A DNA stretch of 64,000 nucleotides from Algiphilus sp022763315 (GTDB lineage Bacteria > Pseudomonadota > Gammaproteobacteria > Nevskiales > Nevskiaceae), in assembly GCF_965249985.1 (NCBI RefSeq), contig NZ_OZ252280.1. One strand, 5' to 3'. Both the position numbers and the translations under genes were made by a program. This document shows, in pieces, positions 27,901 to 37,302 of the stretch; within the stretch, counting starts at the first letter, position 1, and each line of letters opens with the position of its first letter. The notes under the pieces were generated by a model. It did no database searches and was not told the DNA's origin. It saw only the letters and a list, made by a program, of their open reading frames with translations.

Positions 27901-30693
27901 ATGTTGAATAACATGATGGCGCGGCTGTTCGGCAGCCGGAATCAGCGCGTTGTCTCGCGTTTGCGCGGTCTGGTGACCCAGGTCGGCAAGCTCGAAGAGA
28001 GCCTGCAGGCCCTGTCGGATGATGCGCTCGCCGCCAAGACCGAGGAATTCCGGCAGCGCCTGGCCGACGGCGCCTCCCTGGAAAGCTTGCGCGGCGAAGC
28101 CTTCGCGGTGGTGCGCGAGGCCGGTCGGCGCTGGCTCGGCATGCGCCACTTTGATGTGCAGCTGATCGGTGCCGCCGTGCTCGACGAGGGCAAGATCGCG
28201 GAAATGAAGACCGGCGAAGGCAAGACGCTGGTCGCCACGCTGGCGGTCTACCTCAACGCGCTCGCCGGCAAGGGCGTGCACGTGGTCACCGTCAACGAGT
28301 ATCTCGCCCGCCGCGATGCCGACTGGATGGGGCGCATCTACCGCAACCTCGGCATGACTGTGGGTGTGGTCGTACCGCAGCAGGACCGTGAGGAAAAGCG
28401 CGCCGCCTATCAGGCCGACATCACCTACTGCACCAACAATGAGCTGGGCTTCGACTATCTGCGCGACAACATGGCCTTCCGCGTCGAGGACAAGATGCAG
28501 CGCGGGCATGCCTTCGCCATCATCGACGAGGTGGACTCCATCCTCATCGACGAGGCGCGTACACCGCTGATCATCAGTGGCCCGACCGACGACAAGCCCG
28601 AGCTGTACAAGCGCGTCAACGAGATTGCCCCCCGACTCAAGAAGCAGGAAGAAGAGGACGGTCCGGGCGATTTCTCGGTCGAGGAGAAGAACAAGCAGAT
28701 CTACCTGACCGAGGAAGGGCACGACCACGTTGAGCAGCTGATGCGCGAGGCCGGCCTTCTCGGCGAGGGCGACAGCCTCTACGACGCGCAGCACATCGTG
28801 CTGATGCACCATCTCAATGCGGCGCTGCGCGCGCACCATCTGTACCGGCGCGACGACCAGTACATCGTGCGCAACAACGAAGTCATCATCATTGATGAAT
28901 TCACCGGCCGCATGATGGTGGGGCGGCGCTGGTCGGACGGCCTGCACCAGGCGGTGGAAGCCAAGGAGGGCGTGCCGATCCAGCAGGAGAACCAGACGCT
29001 GGCCTCGATCACCTTCCAGAATTACTTCCGGCTGTACGAAAAGCTCGCCGGCATGACCGGCACCGCGGACACCGAGGCCTTCGAGTTCCAGAGCATCTAC
29101 GGGCTGGAGGTCGTGGTCATTCCCACGCACCGACCCATGGTCCGCGACGATCGTGGCGATCTGGTCTACATCACCGCTCAGGAGAAATTCAACGCGGTGG
29201 CGCAGGAGGTCATCGAGGCCCACCAGAAAGGGCAGCCCGTGCTGCTGGGTACGGCCAGCATCGAGACCTCCGAGCTGTTATCCAAGCTGCTCACCCAGGC
29301 CTCGGTGCCGCATGAGGTGCTCAACGCCAAGCAGCACGAGCGTGAGGCCGACATCATCGCGCAGGCGGGCCGGCCGGGCGCGGTCACCATCGCCACCAAT
29401 ATGGCGGGCCGCGGCACCGATATCGTGCTCGGTGGCTCGCTCGATGCCGAACTCGCCAAGCTGCCGGAAGAGGACACCGAGGCGCGCACCGCCGCCGAAC
29501 GTGCCTGGCAGGAGCGTCACGATCAGGTGGTGGAGAACGGCGGTCTGCTCGTGGTCGGTTCGGAGCGGCACGAATCGCGGCGCATCGACAACCAGCTGCG
29601 CGGCCGTTCCGGCCGTCAGGGCGACCCGGGCGCCACGCGCTTCTATCTGTCGCTGGATGACAGCCTGATGCGCATTTTCACGCCGCCGCGCATGCGTGCC
29701 ATGTTGCAGAACATGGGGATGGAGGAAGGCGAAGCCATTGAGCACCGCTGGGTGACGCGCGCCATCGAAACGGCGCAGCGCAAGGTGGAGTCGCACAACT
29801 ACGACATCCGCAAGCATCTGCTCGACTACGACAACGTCGCCAATGACCAGCGCAAGGTCATCTATGAGCTGCGCGACAATCTCATCACCGCCGAACAGGT
29901 CAGCGAACTGATCGAGAACATCCGCGGCGAGGTGGTCGACAGCGTGATCGATGCCTACATCCCGCCGCAGAGTGTCGAGAACCTGTGGCAGGTCGAGGGG
30001 TTGGAAGACGCCCTCCGCGCCGATTTCGAACTGGACCTGCCGATTCGCAAATGGCTGGACGAGGAGAAGGAACTCAACGAGGCCGGCCTGCGTGAGCGTA
30101 TCTCCGAGCGCCTGCTTGCGGCCTACGACGTCAAGCGCGAGCAGGTCGGCGCCGAGGTGTTGCAGCACTTTGAAAAGGCGGTTGCTCTCAATGTGCTCGA
30201 TCGGTTGTGGCGTGAGCATCTGGCTTCGATGGACTATCTGCGCCAGGGAATCCATCTGCGCGGCTATGCGCAGAAGGATCCGAAGCAGGAGTACAAAAAG
30301 GAAGCCTTCGCCATGTTCAGCGACATGATCGCGCGCTTTAAGCACGAGGTCATCAGTGTGCTGGCGCGGGTTCAGGTCAAGAGCGAAGAGGATGTGGCGG
30401 CGGTTGAGTCCCAGCGTCGCCAGCCGGAGAATCTGGACTTTCAGCACGCCGAGGCGGAACAGGTTCCGACCGGAACAGCGCTGCCCGCCGGCGGCGGCCA
30501 GCCCGCAGCAGCGCCGGCCGCCGCGCCGGCGGCGCAGGGCACAGGCCGGCGTCTTCCGCTCGGGGCAGGGGCGCCAGCCCCGGCGGAGAAGCCGGAAACG
30601 GTGCGTCGCGACATGGCCAAGGTCGGGCGCAATGAGCCCTGTCCCTGCGGCTCGGGCAAGAAGTACAAGCACTGCCACGGGCGTATCGAATAG
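27901..30693 (+). CDS. secA: protein translocase ATPase SecA
   Basis: Motor that pushes unfolded preproteins through SecYEG. From the ATG at 27901 the product has 930 residues and starts MLNNMMARLFGSRNQR. The Walker A TGEGKT is at 104-109, with DEVDSILIDEART and RGTDIVLGGS in the two helicase domains and the NQLRGRSGRQGD motif. A zinc-binding SEC-C tail (C914-P-C916 ... C925-H926) binds SecB and phospholipid. An Ala/Pro-rich linker (about residues 865-895) precedes it. The frame is open back to 27805, but only this start matches the family. Confidence 0.98.
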   Translation: MLNNMMARLFGSRNQRVVSRLRGLVTQVGKLEESLQALSDDALAAKTEEFRQRLADGASLESLRGEAFAVVREAGRRWLGMRHFDVQLIGAAVLDEGKIAEMKTGEGKTLVATLAVYLNALAGKGVHVVTVNEYLARRDADWMGRIYRNLGMTVGVVVPQQDREEKRAAYQADITYCTNNELGFDYLRDNMAFRVEDKMQRGHAFAIIDEVDSILIDEARTPLIISGPTDDKPELYKRVNEIAPRLKKQEEEDGPGDFSVEEKNKQIYLTEEGHDHVEQLMREAGLLGEGDSLYDAQHIVLMHHLNAALRAHHLYRRDDQYIVRNNEVIIIDEFTGRMMVGRRWSDGLHQAVEAKEGVPIQQENQTLASITFQNYFRLYEKLAGMTGTADTEAFEFQSIYGLEVVVIPTHRPMVRDDRGDLVYITAQEKFNAVAQEVIEAHQKGQPVLLGTASIETSELLSKLLTQASVPHEVLNAKQHEREADIIAQAGRPGAVTIATNMAGRGTDIVLGGSLDAELAKLPEEDTEARTAAERAWQERHDQVVENGGLLVVGSERHESRRIDNQLRGRSGRQGDPGATRFYLSLDDSLMRIFTPPRMRAMLQNMGMEEGEAIEHRWVTRAIETAQRKVESHNYDIRKHLLDYDNVANDQRKVIYELRDNLITAEQVSELIENIRGEVVDSVIDAYIPPQSVENLWQVEGLEDALRADFELDLPIRKWLDEEKELNEAGLRERISERLLAAYDVKREQVGAEVLQHFEKAVALNVLDRLWREHLASMDYLRQGIHLRGYAQKDPKQEYKKEAFAMFSDMIARFKHEVISVLARVQVKSEEDVAAVESQRRQPENLDFQHAEAEQVPTGTALPAGGGQPAAAPAAAPAAQGTGRRLPLGAGAPAPAEKPETVRRDMAKVGRNEPCPCGSGKKYKHCHGRIE

Positions 30694-30702
30694 CACCGCG
30701 CC

Positions 30703-31917
30703 ATGGCCGTCGATCTTCACGAGCCGGAAGCGCTACTGCCCATCCCCGGTGTGCGCCTCGGCGTCGGGCGCGCGGGCATCCGCCGCAGTGACCGTGATGA
30801 CCTGCTGTTGATGGCGCTGGATGCCGGCACCACCGTTGCCGGCCTGTTCACGCGCAACGCCTTCTGCGCCGCACCCGTGACGCTCTGTCGCCAGCGCCTG
30901 GCCGAAAGGACCGCCGTGCGGGGGCTGCTGATCAACAGCGGCAACGCCAACGCCGGTACCGGCCGCAGCGGCATGGAAGCGGCCCGTCAGTGCGCCACCG
31001 CGGCCGAAACCCAGCTGGGCGGCATGGTGCTGCCCTTCTCCACCGGCGTGATCGGCGAACCGTTGCCGGTCGATCGCATGTGCAGCGCCATTCCGCGTGC
31101 GGCGGGGCAATTGCGCAGCGACGCATGGCTGGATGCCGCGCGCGCCATCATGACCACGGATACGGTGGCCAAAGGCTGTAGTGAGCGGCTGCAACTCAAG
31201 GATGGGCGCGAGATCACCATTACCGGTATTGCCAAGGGGGCCGGCATGATCTGCCCCGACATGGCCACCATGCTGGCCTTCATCGCCACCGATGCCCCCA
31301 TCTCGCGCCGCGACCTCCAGAAGGCGCTGGAGGAGGTCGCAGCTGACAGCTTCAACGCCATCACCATTGACGGCGACACCTCCACCAACGACAGCCTAAT
31401 CCTGGCAGCCACCGGCGCTGCAGGCGGCGTGGCGCTGGTCGAAGGGCAGGCAGCGCACAGGCAGTTCCTGCAGGCGCTGCAGCGCGTATGCGACCACCTC
31501 GCCCAGGCTGTCGTGCGCGACGGCGAGGGCGCCACACGGTTCATCACCATTGCTGTGGAAGGTGCCACCCATCGCGACGAGGCCCGTGCGGTCGGCTACA
31601 CCCTGGCGCATTCACCCCTGTTCAAGACGGCGGCCTTCGCCGGCGATCCGAACTGGGGCCGCATCCTGGCCGCCGTGGGGCGTGCGCCGGTGGAGGATTT
31701 CGACCTGTCGCGGGTCGATATCCGCATCGACGAAGTGGCGCTGATCGAGCAGGGTGAACCGCACCCCGACTATCGCGAGGCGGCCGGCGCCGCTGTGTTC
31801 GCGCGGCCGGAATTCACGGTCCACGTTGCGCTTGGTCGTGGCAGGCAGGCGGCGCGGGTGTACACCTGCGACCTGTCCTACGACTACGTTCGTATCAACG
31901 CCGAATACCGCAGCTAG
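30703..31917 (+). CDS. argJ: bifunctional ornithine acetyltransferase / N-acetylglutamate synthase ArgJ
   Basis: Recycles the acetyl group in arginine synthesis and can also acetylate glutamate. The 404-residue precursor cuts itself between Ala188 and Thr189 (segment KGAGMICPDMATMLAF, residues 178-193), where Thr189 becomes the catalytic N-terminal nucleophile of the beta chain. Other family segments are INSGNANAGTG, GDTSTNDS, GDPNWGRI and the C-terminal INAEYRS. It follows secA after 9 bases. The stop codon overlaps the GTG start of the Nudix fusion, so the two are likely co-translated. Confidence 0.96.
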   Translation: MAVDLHEPEALLPIPGVRLGVGRAGIRRSDRDDLLLMALDAGTTVAGLFTRNAFCAAPVTLCRQRLAERTAVRGLLINSGNANAGTGRSGMEAARQCATAAETQLGGMVLPFSTGVIGEPLPVDRMCSAIPRAAGQLRSDAWLDAARAIMTTDTVAKGCSERLQLKDGREITITGIAKGAGMICPDMATMLAFIATDAPISRRDLQKALEEVAADSFNAITIDGDTSTNDSLILAATGAAGGVALVEGQAAHRQFLQALQRVCDHLAQAVVRDGEGATRFITIAVEGATHRDEARAVGYTLAHSPLFKTAAFAGDPNWGRILAAVGRAPVEDFDLSRVDIRIDEVALIEQGEPHPDYREAAGAAVFARPEFTVHVALGRGRQAARVYTCDLSYDYVRINAEYRS

Positions 31918-32840
31918 TGAGGGACAAACGGGTACGGGTGGCGGTGGCCGCCATGCGCGACGCTTCCGGCGCCGTGCTGCTCAGCCAGCGCCCAGCGCAC
32001 AAGAGCTACCCCGGTCAGTGGGAGTTCCCGGGCGGCAAGATCGAGCCGGGGGAATCGGTCGACCAGGCTTTGCGGCGTGAGTTGGCGGAGGAACTCGGCA
32101 TTGAGGTGGTCGACGCCAGGCCGCTGATTCGCGTGCGCCACGACTATCCGGAGCTGGCCGTCTGTCTGGATGTCCGCGAAGTCTTGCAGTGGTCCGGCAC
32201 GCCGACGGGCGTCGAGGGCCAGACGCTCGCGTGGGTCGCCACCGAGGCGCTGCCGGATTGGCCGCTGCTGGCCGCGGATGCGCCTATCGTGCGTGCGTTG
32301 CAGCTGCCAATGCACTATGCCTTCAGCCCCGAGGATGCGGGTAGCCAACGCGTACTGGATGGGCTGGCGCGTCTGCCGCAGGACGCGCTGCTGCGCTTGC
32401 GCTTGCCGGCGCTGGGTGATTCCGAATACCGGGATTTGGCAGAGGCGGTGTGTGACCTGCGCGGCACGGCGCGGCTTGCGGTCGACCGCGATCCCGGGCT
32501 GGCGCAGCATCTCGGATGCTGGTGGCACGTCAATGGCCGCACGCTCGAGCGCTATGCAGCCAATCGCGCGCGACTGCCGCAGGGCAGTATCACGTCGGTG
32601 CACGACGCTGCGGCCTTACGCTCGGCGCATGATCTGGGCGCGGCGGCCGCGGTGCTTGGTCCCGTGCAGCAGACCGCCAGCCACCCCGGCGCGGCGGCCA
32701 TCGGTTGGTCCGCCTTCCAGGCACTGGTCGATGCGGCAGGGCTGCCGGTCTACGCCATCGGCGGCATGACACCGCGCGATGCCAGGCGGGCGCGCGATGC
32801 CGGCGGCCAGGGCGTGGCGGGTATCCGCGCCTTCTGGTGA
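31917..32840 (+). CDS. Nudix hydrolase fused to a thiamine-phosphate-synthase-like domain
   Basis: A 307-residue two-domain protein. Residues 1-130 are a MutT-type Nudix domain with the full Nudix box at 40-62 (G-x5-E-x7-RELAEELGI), expected to remove oxidised nucleotides such as 8-oxo-dGTP. Residues about 135-305 resemble the ThiE/TenI TIM barrel (Val-Asp, HVNGRTL, SVHDAAALRSA, the AIGGMTPRDARRARDAG phosphate loop), but whether this half is catalytic is not clear. The same fusion is known after argJ in other gammaproteobacteria. The start is a GTG overlapping the argJ stop (TAGTG). Confidence 0.9.
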   Translation: MRDKRVRVAVAAMRDASGAVLLSQRPAHKSYPGQWEFPGGKIEPGESVDQALRRELAEELGIEVVDARPLIRVRHDYPELAVCLDVREVLQWSGTPTGVEGQTLAWVATEALPDWPLLAADAPIVRALQLPMHYAFSPEDAGSQRVLDGLARLPQDALLRLRLPALGDSEYRDLAEAVCDLRGTARLAVDRDPGLAQHLGCWWHVNGRTLERYAANRARLPQGSITSVHDAAALRSAHDLGAAAAVLGPVQQTASHPGAAAIGWSAFQALVDAAGLPVYAIGGMTPRDARRARDAGGQGVAGIRAFW

Positions 32841-32949
32841 GCGCCACCCTCGGCCTGGGCCGGGCGGCGGGCTGCTGAAAAACAACGAATGCGGCTGCCG
32901 GGCAGAGTCGCTAACGTGACGGTGTTAATTGCCTCTATGGAACATCCGC

Positions 32950-34863
32950 ATGGATGGCTTCAGCAAGCCGGTGCACGACACCGTCATCCGCAACGCGCTG
33001 GTCTTCGACGGCAGCGGGGGGCCACCCTGCCAGCAGGACGTGGCCATCCGCGACGGACGCATTGTCGACATCGGGCAGCAGCTTGGCGCAGGACGCGAAG
33101 AAGTCGATGCCGCCGGGCAATGGCTGCTGCCCGGACTGCTGGACATCCACACGCATTTCGATCTTGAAGTAGAGCTGGCGCCGGGGCTGCCCGAAGCGGT
33201 CCGCCATGGCACTACCACGGCCATCATGTCGAACTGTTCGCTGGGCTTGGCCTACGGCAATCAACGCCGCGATGGTGCGGACCCGATCGTCGATTGTTTT
33301 GCCCGTGTCGAGAACGTGCCCAAGCACACCCTGGCCAAGGTGGCTGAGGCAGTGCATTGGCGCGATTCGGCGTCGTATCTCCAGCATTTCGATGATCTCG
33401 CTCTCGGTCCGAACGTGGCGGCGATGATTCCGCATTCCATGCTGCGTATCGAAGTGATGGGCTTGCGCGACTCCATTTCGCGCGATCCCACCGAGGACGA
33501 GTTACAGCGCATGGAGGCCTTGCTTGAGAAGGGGATGCAGGAGGGCTACATCGGTTTCTCCACCGATGGGCTGCCGTTCCACTACCTGGCCAATCAGCCC
33601 AACGTCCGCAAGCAGATCCCAACCCAGTTCGCGCCTTACGCCGAACTCAAGCGCTTGACCGCCATCGTGCGTCGCTGGGGGCGGGTCTGGCAGGCGACGC
33701 CGCCCAAGGACAATACTTTCGCGGTCTTCCGCAATTTTCTGTTGACCTCGGGTCGGTTGTTTGGCCGGCCATTGAAGGTGACGGCGGTGGCCGCCATCGA
33801 TCTGGCCACCAATCGCTCCATCGTGCGCCTGGGCCTCCTGCTGTCGCGTCTGCTCAATCTTCGGCTGTTGAAAGGGCAGTTCCGCCTGCAGGCGCTGCCG
33901 GCGCGCTTCAAGATCTGGAGCGACGGCGTGATTACTCCAATCGCGGAGGAAATCCCGGAATTGCGTCGGCTCAACGAATGCGACCTGGAGGACCGGGTCA
34001 GCCGCCGCCGCATCCTTGACGATCCGGATTATGTCCGGGCCTTCCGCGCGATGTGGTACCACGGTCGGCGCGGCTGGAGTGTGGCGCGGCTCAAACATTG
34101 GCTGCGCCTTGATGACAATGTGCTGTCACGCGATCTCTCCGATATGACCATCGACGAGAGCCCGGTGGCGGAATGGCAGGGCGAGAGCATGCAGCAAGTG
34201 CGTAACGCCCTGTTGCGATGGCAGGAGCGTGGCGAGGGCGCGCGCAGCAGCGCCGAGGCGGAGGCCTTCCGCAGCTTCCCGCCCCAGCCGGATGCGGCGG
34301 ATTTCTTCCTGCATCTGCTGCGGCGTTTCGATACCGATCTGCGCTGGTGGACCGTGTCGGCCAATCGCGATCTCGCCATGGTCGAGAAGCTGGCATTCCA
34401 TCCCCGCCTGTTGCCCGGGTTCAATGACAGCGGCGCGCATTTGACCAACATGGCCTTCTATGACGGCAATCTGCGTATGCTCAAGATGGCGCAAAGGAAG
34501 GGCTTGGCGCGCGTCTCCCATGCTGTCCATCGTTTGACGCGCGAGCCGGCCGAATTCTTCGGGATCGATGCGGGATGCCTGGATGTAGGCGCTCGCGCCG
34601 ATCTGGTGTTGATCGACCCCCATGCGCTGTCGCGTTGGGAGCCCGAGGCGACGGTCGAATACGTGTGGCGTGATGCCTTCGCCCATCGCCAGCTTGTCAA
34701 CCGGCCGGTTGGCGTCGTGCGCCGCGTATTCATCAACGGCCACTGTGCCTTTGTTGACGGGCATTACACGCCGGACCACGGCAAGGTGCGCATGGGCCGG
34801 CTCCTGCGCAGCCACGATCACGAGCAGCGCGCGGTGTCTCGCGCTGCGGCATGCGCGGCCTAA
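32950..34863 (+). CDS. amidohydrolase of the N-acyl-D-amino-acid deacylase type
   Basis: Metal-dependent TIM-barrel hydrolase of about 637 residues, probably cytoplasmic. Metal-ligand segment DIHTHFD is at about 65-71 (His67, His69). There is a TTTAIMSNCSLGLAYG loop, a GFSTDG segment and a C-terminal SGAHLTN followed by a urease-like barrel-closing segment ending ADLVLIDP. The organisation matches D-aminoacylase / dihydroorotase-like proteins, but the natural substrate is not known. The ATG at 32950 is chosen because the frame upstream opens only with TTG at 32929. No strong ribosome site is visible. It stands alone between the Nudix gene and the OmpA-family gene. Confidence 0.85.
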   Translation: MDGFSKPVHDTVIRNALVFDGSGGPPCQQDVAIRDGRIVDIGQQLGAGREEVDAAGQWLLPGLLDIHTHFDLEVELAPGLPEAVRHGTTTAIMSNCSLGLAYGNQRRDGADPIVDCFARVENVPKHTLAKVAEAVHWRDSASYLQHFDDLALGPNVAAMIPHSMLRIEVMGLRDSISRDPTEDELQRMEALLEKGMQEGYIGFSTDGLPFHYLANQPNVRKQIPTQFAPYAELKRLTAIVRRWGRVWQATPPKDNTFAVFRNFLLTSGRLFGRPLKVTAVAAIDLATNRSIVRLGLLLSRLLNLRLLKGQFRLQALPARFKIWSDGVITPIAEEIPELRRLNECDLEDRVSRRRILDDPDYVRAFRAMWYHGRRGWSVARLKHWLRLDDNVLSRDLSDMTIDESPVAEWQGESMQQVRNALLRWQERGEGARSSAEAEAFRSFPPQPDAADFFLHLLRRFDTDLRWWTVSANRDLAMVEKLAFHPRLLPGFNDSGAHLTNMAFYDGNLRMLKMAQRKGLARVSHAVHRLTREPAEFFGIDAGCLDVGARADLVLIDPHALSRWEPEATVEYVWRDAFAHRQLVNRPVGVVRRVFINGHCAFVDGHYTPDHGKVRMGRLLRSHDHEQRAVSRAAACAA

Positions 34864-35130
34864 GGCCGGCTACAGGGGTGTTTCCCGCCATGCGCTAGCA
34901 CATTCGATCCGGGCCGCTGCTCTTTCGGCCCCCATTCTGCACGGCATCCGTCGTGCTGCGGCTTTGTGACAATTCGATGTCATCGCCGCTCTGTGCATCG
35001 CACCGACGTGCGATTCCGTTACACTGCGCCCGACTGCGGAGAACCGCAATCGATGGGTGCGCGCGTCCCCGACTGGATCAGCGGACGCGGCCTCGCAGCG
35101 AATGGATTCCTATACAGGGAGGGAAATCGA

Positions 35131-36195
35131 ATGTCGACGAAGAAATGGGCCCTTGGGCTCGCAGTAAGTGGTGCGCTGATCGCTGGTAACGCGGTGGCGC
35201 AGGAAGAAGAAAGCACGACAAGCAGCTACTTCTCCTTCCTTGGCAGCTACTCCATGATGGATGAAGACCGTACTCCGCTCGAAAAGGGCGAAGAAGGCTA
35301 CGGCTTCCAGGCGATGTACGGCACCCAGTACGGCTCGGGCTTCGGCTGGGCGATCGGCCTCGGGTCGCAGATTATCGAGACCGACATCGACTCCTTCACC
35401 GACTTCTACCGCCACAATGTGGAGCTCCAGGGCACCTATGCGCTGGGTGACCGCACCGGCTTCACGCCTTACGCGCTGATCGGTATCGGCGGCAACTACA
35501 ACGACGTGCGCGACGTGGAAGAAGGCGACAGCTTCGACCCCTACGGCACCGCAGGCCTCGGTGTGGTGACCGGCCCGTTGACCGAGCGCGGCGAGCTCAA
35601 GCTGCGCGCCGAAGTGCGCTATGTCTACGACACCTACTCCGAGGAGTATCAGGACTACACCGCCCTGGTCGGTATTGAACTGCCGCTGTTCAAGCGCGTG
35701 GTCAACATGCCGCCCCCGCCCGCACCCGAGAAGGAAGTGCAGGTGGTCGAGGCCGAGCTGGAAGACTCTGACGGTGACGGCATCCCGGATCAGGCAGACA
35801 AGTGCCCCGGCACCCCGGCCGGCACGCGCGTCGATGGCGAAGGCTGTGCCCTGTCGGACGTCATCAACCTGTTTGGCGTGCTCTTCGCGTTTGATTCTGC
35901 GGACCTGAACGCCAACGCGCGTCGTCTGCTGAACCCGGTGGTTGGCCTGTTCAACCGCTATCCCGACCTGGAAGTGGAAGTTGCCGGTCACACCGACAGC
36001 GTCGGCCCGGATGACTACAACCAGCAGCTCTCGCAGGCGCGCGCCGAATCGGTCCGCGAGTACCTGGTCGACCACGGCGTACCGCCGGAGCAGGTGACGG
36101 CGCAGGGCTACGGTGAAAGCGAGCCGGTGGCGACCAACGATACGGAAGAAGGCCGGCAGGAGAACCGCCGCGTCGAGATCCGCATCCTGAACTGA
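35131..36195 (+). CDS. OmpA-family outer membrane protein with calcium-binding-type linker
   Basis: A 354-residue outer membrane protein. It has a signal peptide ending AVAQEEE (cleavage near residue 23) and an N-terminal eight-strand barrel-like domain (about 30-195) with alternating aromatic residues. A thrombospondin-3-like DSDGDGIPDQADKCPG linker (about 213-228) follows, then an OmpA-like peptidoglycan-binding domain (about 250-354). That domain contains FDSADLNANAR, EVEVAGHTDS with the diaminopimelate-binding Asp, the LSQARAESVREYL helix and ENRRVEIRI. GGGAGGGAA lies just before the ATG. The frame is open upstream to 34966, but the signal peptide fixes this start. A TTACACT -10-like element is at 35019-35025. 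The frameshifted lipoprotein gene follows after 37 bases. Confidence 0.93.
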   Translation: MSTKKWALGLAVSGALIAGNAVAQEEESTTSSYFSFLGSYSMMDEDRTPLEKGEEGYGFQAMYGTQYGSGFGWAIGLGSQIIETDIDSFTDFYRHNVELQGTYALGDRTGFTPYALIGIGGNYNDVRDVEEGDSFDPYGTAGLGVVTGPLTERGELKLRAEVRYVYDTYSEEYQDYTALVGIELPLFKRVVNMPPPPAPEKEVQVVEAELEDSDGDGIPDQADKCPGTPAGTRVDGEGCALSDVINLFGVLFAFDSADLNANARRLLNPVVGLFNRYPDLEVEVAGHTDSVGPDDYNQQLSQARAESVREYLVDHGVPPEQVTAQGYGESEPVATNDTEEGRQENRRVEIRILN

Positions 36196-36232
36196 GTTTC
36201 ATTTTGATTGATTGGCAAACACGGAGGTAGCC

Positions 36233-37134
36233 ATGCGTACTTCGCATTTCTTCGCTGTGGGTGCTCTGGCGTTTGCCGGCCTCCTGGCCGGCTGCGCACA
36301 GGGCGGAGACGACACCCAGGGTGTCTCGGGCCGGGAACCCCCGGTAATGGGGGCGGTGGCGGGGTCGGTGGCCCCGGCGATGTCGCCAATTGTTCGGTGC
36401 CGCTGGGGGGCGTATGCGTCCTCGCCGGTAGCGAAGGCAGTGATGGGCTGGTCGATGACCTGCTGCGTGAGGGCGGTGCCCTCGCCCCGATCGCGGACAA
36501 CATCAACACCGCGGATCTGGAGAACGCGCTGCAGACCTTGCTGGCAAGCGACGGTGATCTGCAGAGCCTGGTGTCCAACCTGCTGATGGAAGGGCAGTTG
36601 CAGGCGGGTTTGACCGAACTGCTCACCGGTGGTGAAGATGGCGAGGGTGGTCTGGCCGATATTCTTTCCGATCTGCTGATCGGCACTGAGGAAGGTCAGG
36701 GCCTGGCCGCGCTGCTCGGCGAGAACGGCGTGCAGGGTCTGATCACCGCCCTGCTGGTCGAGCCGACCGATCCCGACTGCCAGGTGCCGCTGGGCACCCT
36801 CTGCCTGATCACCGGCGATGGCAATCAGCAGGGCCTGGTCGATGTGTTGATCACCGAGGATGGCGCGCTCGCGCAGATCAGTGACAACCTGTCGCAGGAT
36901 GAGTTGGTCGCCATTCTGGCCAACACGCTGGAAAGCGACGGCAGCCTGCAGGATCTGGTGACTGGGCTGATTCAGGACGGCCAGCTTGCTGAAGGTCTGC
37001 AAGCATTGCTCATTGGCGATCCGGATGCGGGCGTCCCGAGTGGCCTCGTGCAAGCGCTGCAAGGCCTGTTGAATCCAGATCTGGTTACGGATCTTGTGGA
37101 TTTCCTCGCCGGCCTATTGGGTCAGCAAGTCTAG
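36233..37134 (+). pseudogene. frameshifted lipoprotein with a Gly-rich linker and a duplicated Cys-paired domain
   Basis: A strong GGAGG ribosome site precedes the ATG at 36233. The first ~33 codons give a lipoprotein signal peptide (lipobox LLAGC, Cys at residue 21) and GGDDTQGVSG. The sensible reading then continues one base back, in the frame that begins GPGTPGNGGGGG at about 36330. A single base appears to be missing, most likely a G in the GGG run at 36328-36330; a sequencing error, a real mutation or -1 frameshifting cannot be told apart. The second frame holds two repeats of about 80 residues, beginning NCSVPLG at 36388 and DCQVPLG at 36775. Both have a Cys pair and then Gly/Leu-rich helices (LVDDLL ... 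ADNI ... LASDGDLQ). The second frame alone has only a TTG start at 36208. A strong terminator follows. Function unknown; it may be co-transcribed with the OmpA-family gene. Confidence 0.75.
36388..37020 (+). repeat. two diverged ~80-residue coding repeats 387 bp apart
   Basis: Repeat 1 (36388 to about 36630) and repeat 2 (36775 to about 37017) encode matching segments. Each begins CxVPLGxxC, followed by G-LVD-LL/I---GALA-I-DN, then E---L---L-SDG-LQ-LV--L---GQL--GL--LL-G. The spacing of 129 codons shows an internal domain duplication within the frameshifted lipoprotein gene. Confidence 0.8.
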
Positions 37135-37191
37135 GAAGCGTCGATCGCCATGGAATGGCGACACCCGGTGTGATCGGGAATAGTGTGCAAG

Positions 37192-37219
37192 AGGGCCCGC
37201 CTTTGGCGGGCCCTTTTTT
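37192..37219 (+). terminator. strong rho-independent terminator
   Basis: AGGGCCCGCC and GGCGGGCCCT form a perfect 10-bp stem around a TTT loop, and the 3' arm runs into six T. It closes the OmpA / lipoprotein transcript, 57 bases after the lipoprotein stop. Confidence 0.93.
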
Positions 37220-37302
37220 GTGCGTTTTTGCCACTGCTGGATGTCGCGCCATACGGTACAGTATGTGCCCCCACGCACCCTTCCCCATAAGAGGAACGCC
37301 CG

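Noticed and set aside
26785..29223. An 812-codon open frame on the minus strand antisense to secA and the M23 gene
   Set aside because: It has no ribosome site, family resemblance or coherent domains; high GC content makes long antisense frames common. SecA on the plus strand explains the region.
36325..36360. Programmed -1 frameshift site in the lipoprotein gene
   Set aside because: No X-XXY-YYZ heptamer in the correct phase; a missing base is simpler.
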